A stretch of 64,000 nt of DNA from Sphingosinicella sp. BN140058 (lineage in GTDB: Bacteria; Pseudomonadota; Alphaproteobacteria; Sphingomonadales; Sphingomonadaceae), in the NCBI RefSeq assembly GCF_004135585.1, contig NZ_CP035501.1:4287501-4351500 (forward strand), read 5' to 3'. The notes beneath the pieces were generated by a model, which made no database searches, was not told where the DNA came from, and saw only the letters and a list, made by a program, of their open reading frames with translations. A program made the position numbers and the translations under genes. Below, piece after piece: positions 60,703-64,000 of this stretch. The stretch's first letter is position 1. Each line of letters starts with the position of its first letter.

Positions 60703-61437
60703 CTATGCCGACGCGCCGCCGTCGATGTTGAGGGTGGTGCCGGTGATGTAGCTCGCATCCGGCCCGGCGAGGAACGAGACCGCGCCCGCAATTTCCTCGA
60801 CCTTGCCGTAGCGCCTGAGCGGGATGGCGCCCAGCATCTGCCGCGCGAAGTCGCTGTCGGCGGGGTTCATGTCGGTGTCGATCGGCCCGGGCTGGACGGT
60901 GTTGACCAGGATGTTGCGCGCGGCGAGATCCTTCGCCCAGCCGCGTCCCAGCGCCGCCACCGCCGCCTTGGTCGCGCTGTAGACCGAGGTCGCGGGGAAG
61001 GCGAGTTCGCCCGAAATGCTGCCGATCAGGATGATCCGCCCGCCATCGCTCAGGTGCGGCAGCGCTGCCCGGGTGCCGACGTGGAGGCCCTTCACATTGA
61101 CGCCGAACTGGCGATCATAGGTCTCGTCGCTATCCTCCGAAACGACGGAGAATTCGGCCACGCCGGCATTGTGGACCAAAATGTCGATCCCGCCCAAAGC
61201 GGCGGCGGCCTGCTCGATGCCGGCGCGCTGCGATCGCGGGTCGGCGGCGTCGGCCTGGAAGGCGAAGGCGGTGCCACCTGCGCTCTCGATCGCGGCCACG
61301 GTGGCGTTCGCCGCCGACTTGTTGCCGGCATAGGTGATGGCGACGGCAGCGCCGTCCGCTGCCAACCGCTTGGCGATGGCCGAACCGATGCCGCGCGATC
61401 CGCCCGTGACGATCGCTTTCTTTCCCTGAAGTGACAT
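60703..61437 (-). CDS. SDR family oxidoreductase
   Basis: 244 aa, classical short-chain dehydrogenase. The cofactor loop is GGSRGIGSAIAKRL (TGxxxGIG type). It has LVHNAGVAEF (NNAG variant), Ser in LIGSISGELAF, the YSATKAA active site (Tyr and Lys) and a C-terminal SYITGTTLNIDGGASA. It matches 3-oxoacyl-ACP-reductase-like SDRs that use NADP(H) and act on an unknown carbonyl. It is divergent from an ArsR-type regulator with an inverted repeat between them. Confidence 0.9.
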   Translation of the reverse strand: MSLQGKKAIVTGGSRGIGSAIAKRLAADGAAVAITYAGNKSAANATVAAIESAGGTAFAFQADAADPRSQRAGIEQAAAALGGIDILVHNAGVAEFSVVSEDSDETYDRQFGVNVKGLHVGTRAALPHLSDGGRIILIGSISGELAFPATSVYSATKAAVAALGRGWAKDLAARNILVNTVQPGPIDTDMNPADSDFARQMLGAIPLRRYGKVEEIAGAVSFLAGPDASYITGTTLNIDGGASA

Positions 61438-61512
61438 GAGACTTCTCCGAATTGTGGCCCGCGATCACGGCTTCGTGTGCTGTCGGCTGGGGCAAGATGG
61501 CGCGACATTTCC

Positions 61513-61535
61513 ATAGTTCAATATCCCCGAACTAT
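61513..61535. promoter_or_regulatory. Inverted repeat between SDR and ArsR-like genes
   Basis: ATAGTTC (61513-61519) and GAACTAT (61529-61535) are perfect 7-bp arms around a 9-bp spacer. It is placed between the divergent SDR and regulator genes as expected for an autoregulatory operator. An ATG at 61534 falls inside it and is therefore an unlikely start. Confidence 0.55.
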
Positions 61536-61566
61536 GAAAATGAGCGAGCGATCCTATATCTCGATT

Positions 61567-61878
61567 ATGCCTCGCTTCACCCATCCCCGGCTGGAGGACG
61601 TGCCGCTCGATCTGGCGCTGCACGCGCTGGCCGATCCCAATCGGCTGAGCATGGTTGCGCGCCTGGCCGCCACCGAGCGGCTGCGCTGCACCGATGCGGC
61701 GCCGTGCGAGTCGATCCCCAAGAGCACGCTGTCGAACCACCTCAAGCTGCTGCGCGCCGCGGGGCTGATCGAGACGACGCAGGCGGGCCGCGAGATGATC
61801 AACACGCTGCGACGGAACGATTTCGACCGACGCTTTCCGGGACTGCTCGATGTCGTGCTCGCCAATCGGCCGGCGTGA
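61567..61878 (+). CDS. ArsR-like winged-helix regulator
   Basis: 103 aa. It starts MPRFTHPRLEDVPLDLALHA, then ALADPNRLSMVARLAATERL, CESIPKSTLSNHLKLLRAAG (recognition helix) and LIETTQAGREMINTLRRND (wing). Single cysteines are present but no arrayed metal site, so it is probably not a metal sensor. The ATG at 61567 is preferred; ATGs at 61540 and 61534 are in frame, the latter within the operator. It probably represses the divergent SDR gene. Confidence 0.82.
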   Translation: MPRFTHPRLEDVPLDLALHALADPNRLSMVARLAATERLRCTDAAPCESIPKSTLSNHLKLLRAAGLIETTQAGREMINTLRRNDFDRRFPGLLDVVLANRPA

Positions 61879-62128
61879 CACATGACGCCGGGCCACGCGG
61901 GCCCAGCTACCGTGCGCGTCCGGTGTGCGTCCCCGCCGCCTGCGTCGCGCTCCGCGACGGCGCCGATGGGCAGTCTCAGTCGGTTCTTCCAGGCCAATCG
62001 GGGTTCGGTCGAGCATCCGACAGGCGACTGACCGGCGGACGCTTTCCGCAGAAGATGATTCTACCGCCAGAGGACGCGACCGAGCGCGCGTCGACTTCCG
62101 TTATCACCCATTCAAGGCTGCTTCCAAG

Positions 62129-62551
62129 ATGATCACGGACAACACGGCGCTCGAGCGTTTCGTAGAAGCCCAGGCGCGGATCTACGCAACAGCCCTGGCG
62201 GAGATCCGTCGTGGCGCCAAACGATCCCACTGGATGTGGTTCGTCTTCCCGCAACTCGCGGGCCTCGGGCGCAGCCCTCAAGCAAGGCTGTACGGCATCC
62301 AATCGATGGACGAGGCGCGCGCCTATCTTGGGCATCCTCTGCTCGGGCCCCGCTATGTCGAATGTGTCGCCGCGCTCCAGGATATTCCGATCAGCGATCC
62401 GGTCGTGGTGTTCGGCGAGATCGACGCGATCAAGTTGCGATCGTCGCTGACGCTGTTCGAGGCAGCCGAGCCTCTGCACCTCTTCTCGGCCGCGCTTGAA
62501 CAGTGGTTCGGAGGCGTACGAGACGAGGCTACCGTGAAGATGCTGGAGTAG
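62129..62551 (+). CDS. DUF1810 family protein
   Basis: 140 aa with the DUF1810 signature: LERFVEAQARIYATALAEIR, SHWMWFVFPQLAGLGRSPQA, LYGIQSMDEARAYLGHPLLG and IDAIKLRSSLTLFEAAEP. The ATG at 62129 is the usual start. Function is unknown; the family (E. coli YfiH-unrelated, about 140 aa) is widespread in proteobacteria and plants. Confidence 0.85.
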   Translation: MITDNTALERFVEAQARIYATALAEIRRGAKRSHWMWFVFPQLAGLGRSPQARLYGIQSMDEARAYLGHPLLGPRYVECVAALQDIPISDPVVVFGEIDAIKLRSSLTLFEAAEPLHLFSAALEQWFGGVRDEATVKMLE

Positions 62552-62760
62552 CTTCCTCTTCAAGAGAGCGCTTTCGCTCTGCACGCGCTTTCGGACGGTC
62601 TCCAGACGATCTTCGCAAGCCAGGTCGGGAAAACGCCGCGCGTAGAGCCGGGCCGATCGTCCCAGGCGAGATCAAGCGCCCGGGCACGTGATCGGCATCC
62701 TGCCTGTGAAGCTTCGAAGATCGGGTGCGACCTGAGCAGCGGGCGAGGTCGTGGAGAAGG

Positions 62761-62836
62761 TGGTGGAGCTGAGGGGAATCGAACCCCTGACCTCTGCAGT
62801 GCGATTGCAGCGCTCTCCCATCTGAGCTACAGCCCC
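62761..62836 (-). tRNA. tRNA-Ala (CGC)
   Basis: A full cloverleaf on the - strand: acceptor GGGGCTG pairing with CAGCTCC, D arm with GCTC/GAGC, anticodon stem CTGCA/TGCAG around loop ATCGCAC (anticodon CGC, decoding GCG), T arm with GGTTCGATTCC, and an encoded CCA end at 62763-62761. It stands alone with its own promoter upstream. No integrase or duplicated 3' end is nearby. Confidence 0.92.
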
Positions 62837-62886
62837 ACGCCTTTTTCGCGCAGTTCCCCGCGCGCTGCGGGGCTGGGAAGGCGCTC

Positions 62887-62915
62887 CCATTAGCGAGCCC
62901 CGGACCGTTGTGCAA
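62887..62915 (-). promoter_or_regulatory. Promoter of tRNA-Ala
   Basis: On the - strand, TTGCAC (62915-62910) and TAATGG (62892-62887) are separated by 17 bp, about 50 bp upstream of the tRNA 5' end. A G/C-rich stretch follows the -10 box. Confidence 0.5.
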
Positions 62916-63081
62916 CGTGGCATTTCGCGTGCGCGGCAAGCTGCACGTCGTTTCGCCCGAAGGTGAAAACGGCCCGGCTCTTCCGGTCGGAACGGGTCCG
63001 CATTGTCCTTCGTTTCACCGCCATCCCCGCAAGCGTGGTCCGGCTGCGCCCTGGGCGCGGGACCAGAGACAGGAGAGTAAG

Positions 63082-64000
63082 ATGGGCTATCGAGGCGAAG
63101 ACCGCTCCGGCGGCGACCGTTGGCGCGATCGCGACGACAACAACATGCGCGGCGAGCGCGACGAGCGTCACTACGGAACCCGCGACTGGGGCCGTGAAGG
63201 CGGAAGCTGGAACGAGGGTCGGCGCGAGAGTGGCCAGGGCGGCTACGGCGGCGGAAGTTCCTATGGCGGCCGCGAAGGCGGCGGGCGCAATTGGGATCGC
63301 GGCGACAGCTGGAGCCGGGGCGGCAGCGACGACGATCGCGGCTTCTTCGACCGCGCCGGTGACGAAGTCCGGTCCTGGTTCGGTGACGAGGAGGCGCAGC
63401 GCCGCCGCGAGGCCGACGAGCGCCGCTGGGAGCGCGAGCGCGGGCTGACCGGCGGGCGCGACAATGATTATGGTCATCGCGAGCACGGCCGAGAGGAATA
63501 TGGCCGCGGCGATCATGAGCGCAGCGGCCCGGGCACGCTCGGCGGCGGCGGCTTCGGCGGCGGCTGGGGCAATCAGGCCGGCGAGAGCTGGAACCGCGAC
63601 CGTCCGGGACGACCCGGCTGGTTCAGTGATTCCGCCGGCGGTGAGCGTGGTCATCGCCAGGGCGGCGGTCGCGGACGCGGCGGCTTCGGAGACGAGAGCG
63701 ATCGCTATTCGCGCAGCGCCGAGCGGGCGCGCTTCGGCGGCGGCGACCGCTACGAACGCGGCGGCGGTGCCGGCTATGAGGGCAGCCCGTCGACGAGCGG
63801 CTATGCCAGCGGCGCTGGCGGCGACCGTCCCGGCATCGGCGGCGGCGGCTTCGATGCGCCTGGCGAATATGGCCGGCGGTTCGACCGGGTCGACGCGGGC
63901 AGCACCGGCACCCATGGCGCCCACCCGATGTCCGCACCGGTCGGCGGCGCGTTCGGATCGACGATGAGCACCGGCCGCGAAGCCGAGATCCTGCGCCAGG
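63082..64000 (+). CDS. Gly/Arg/Asp-rich protein with SWFGD motif (partial)
   Basis: ATG at 63082 with AGGAG 6 nt upstream; the frame stays open to the window edge (306 codons visible). It starts MGYRGEDRSGGDRWRDRDDN and is dominated by Gly, Arg, Asp and Ser. A conserved patch, FFDRAGDEVRSWFGDEEAQR followed by RRREADERRWERERG, lies at about 91-125. I have seen SWFGD-type patches in BON/DUF2171-related stress proteins of sphingomonads, but the rest of the domain would lie downstream of the window. Most of what is visible is likely disordered. The opposite strand also has long open frames, which are shadows of its codon bias. Confidence 0.75.
   Translation, partial: MGYRGEDRSGGDRWRDRDDNNMRGERDERHYGTRDWGREGGSWNEGRRESGQGGYGGGSSYGGREGGGRNWDRGDSWSRGGSDDDRGFFDRAGDEVRSWFGDEEAQRRREADERRWERERGLTGGRDNDYGHREHGREEYGRGDHERSGPGTLGGGGFGGGWGNQAGESWNRDRPGRPGWFSDSAGGERGHRQGGGRGRGGFGDESDRYSRSAERARFGGGDRYERGGGAGYEGSPSTSGYASGAGGDRPGIGGGGFDAPGEYGRRFDRVDAGSTGTHGAHPMSAPVGGAFGSTMSTGREAEILRQ

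Noticed and set aside
62761..62836. tRNA-Ala as attachment site of a genomic island
   Set aside because: No integrase and no duplicated tRNA 3' end within the window.
62890..63924. A 344-codon Ala/Val/Thr-rich - strand frame
   Set aside because: It is the antisense of the Gly/Arg/Asp-rich gene starting at 63082, which has a good RBS; the Ala-rich translation follows from complementing GGC and CGC codons.
1..64000. CRISPR array, rRNA operon, insertion sequence or replication origin
   Set aside because: No regularly spaced repeats, rRNA sequence, transposase frame or DnaA-box cluster was seen on reading through the window.

Overview
The window is high-GC alphaproteobacterial chromosome, most likely from a sphingomonad (Sphingomonadaceae). 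This rests on family content rather than on a database search: a DUF6481 coiled-coil protein, an UrcA protein, a Xanthomonas/Caulobacter-type TonB receptor paired with a glycosidase, LytTR two-component pairs, a HIRAN protein and a tailed-lasso-type peptide-modification locus. There is one tRNA, tRNA-Ala(CGC). I see no CRISPR array, insertion sequence, transposase, integrase or prophage. The region looks like ordinary chromosome with one accessory locus at about 33.4-40.1 kb.

Layout. 0-4 kb: the end of an unknown gene, a hypothetical gene, a 1.1-kb gene-free stretch carrying an inverted-repeat element and two copies of a 25-bp repeat, then DUF6481 and zinc-ribbon membrane proteins. 4-9 kb: O-antigen-ligase-like protein, GNAT acetyltransferase, tailspike-like beta-helix protein, and an H-NOX gas sensor coupled to a miniature chemoreceptor-type transducer. 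9-13.4 kb: a PhzF-family gene broken by an amber codon, a class-A beta-lactamase-fold serine hydrolase without the usual Glu166, GFA, TPR and NTF2-like proteins, and a zinc-ribbon gene behind a LexA box. 13.7-23 kb: a BlaI/BlaR1-like repressor and protease pair with two visible operators, two lipoprotein hydrolases, a SleB-type hydrolase, an L,D-transpeptidase and UrcA. 23-33 kb: a GGDEF/EAL protein, a metzincin-type protease, HIRAN, DUF3616 and a LytS/LytTR pair.

33.4-40.1 kb is the most unusual part. Two GT4 glycosyltransferases sit beside a nucleotidyltransferase and a formyltransferase on one strand. Divergent from these are an HPr-kinase-like kinase, a PqqD-like leader-binding protein and a lasso B2-type transglutaminase-like protease. 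These are followed by two tandem 44-codon peptides. The peptides share a C-terminal motif that resembles a lasso leader recognition sequence, but they stop where a core peptide should begin. No lasso cyclase is present in the window.

40-54 kb: a GlxA-like regulator with two cupins and a hydrolase, a Mur-ligase/LD-carboxypeptidase pair probably for peptidoglycan recycling, a SWIB protein, extensin-like and Nudix proteins, a second LytTR/LytS pair, and an HxlR regulator divergent from a VOC/DUF1428/VOC operon. 54-64 kb: small exported proteins, a TonB receptor-GH76 operon, an SDR divergent from an ArsR-like regulator, DUF1810, tRNA-Ala, and a glycine/arginine-rich protein running off the end.

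Themes are envelope and peptidoglycan remodelling (Ldt, SleB-type, LdcA, Mur ligase, extensin-like, beta-lactamase fold, BlaI/BlaR1), signalling (H-NOX, c-di-GMP, two LytTR systems) and glycan use. Gene calls rest on reading the proteins by eye. Family names are from memory of motifs, so starts and functions of the weaker ones are provisional.
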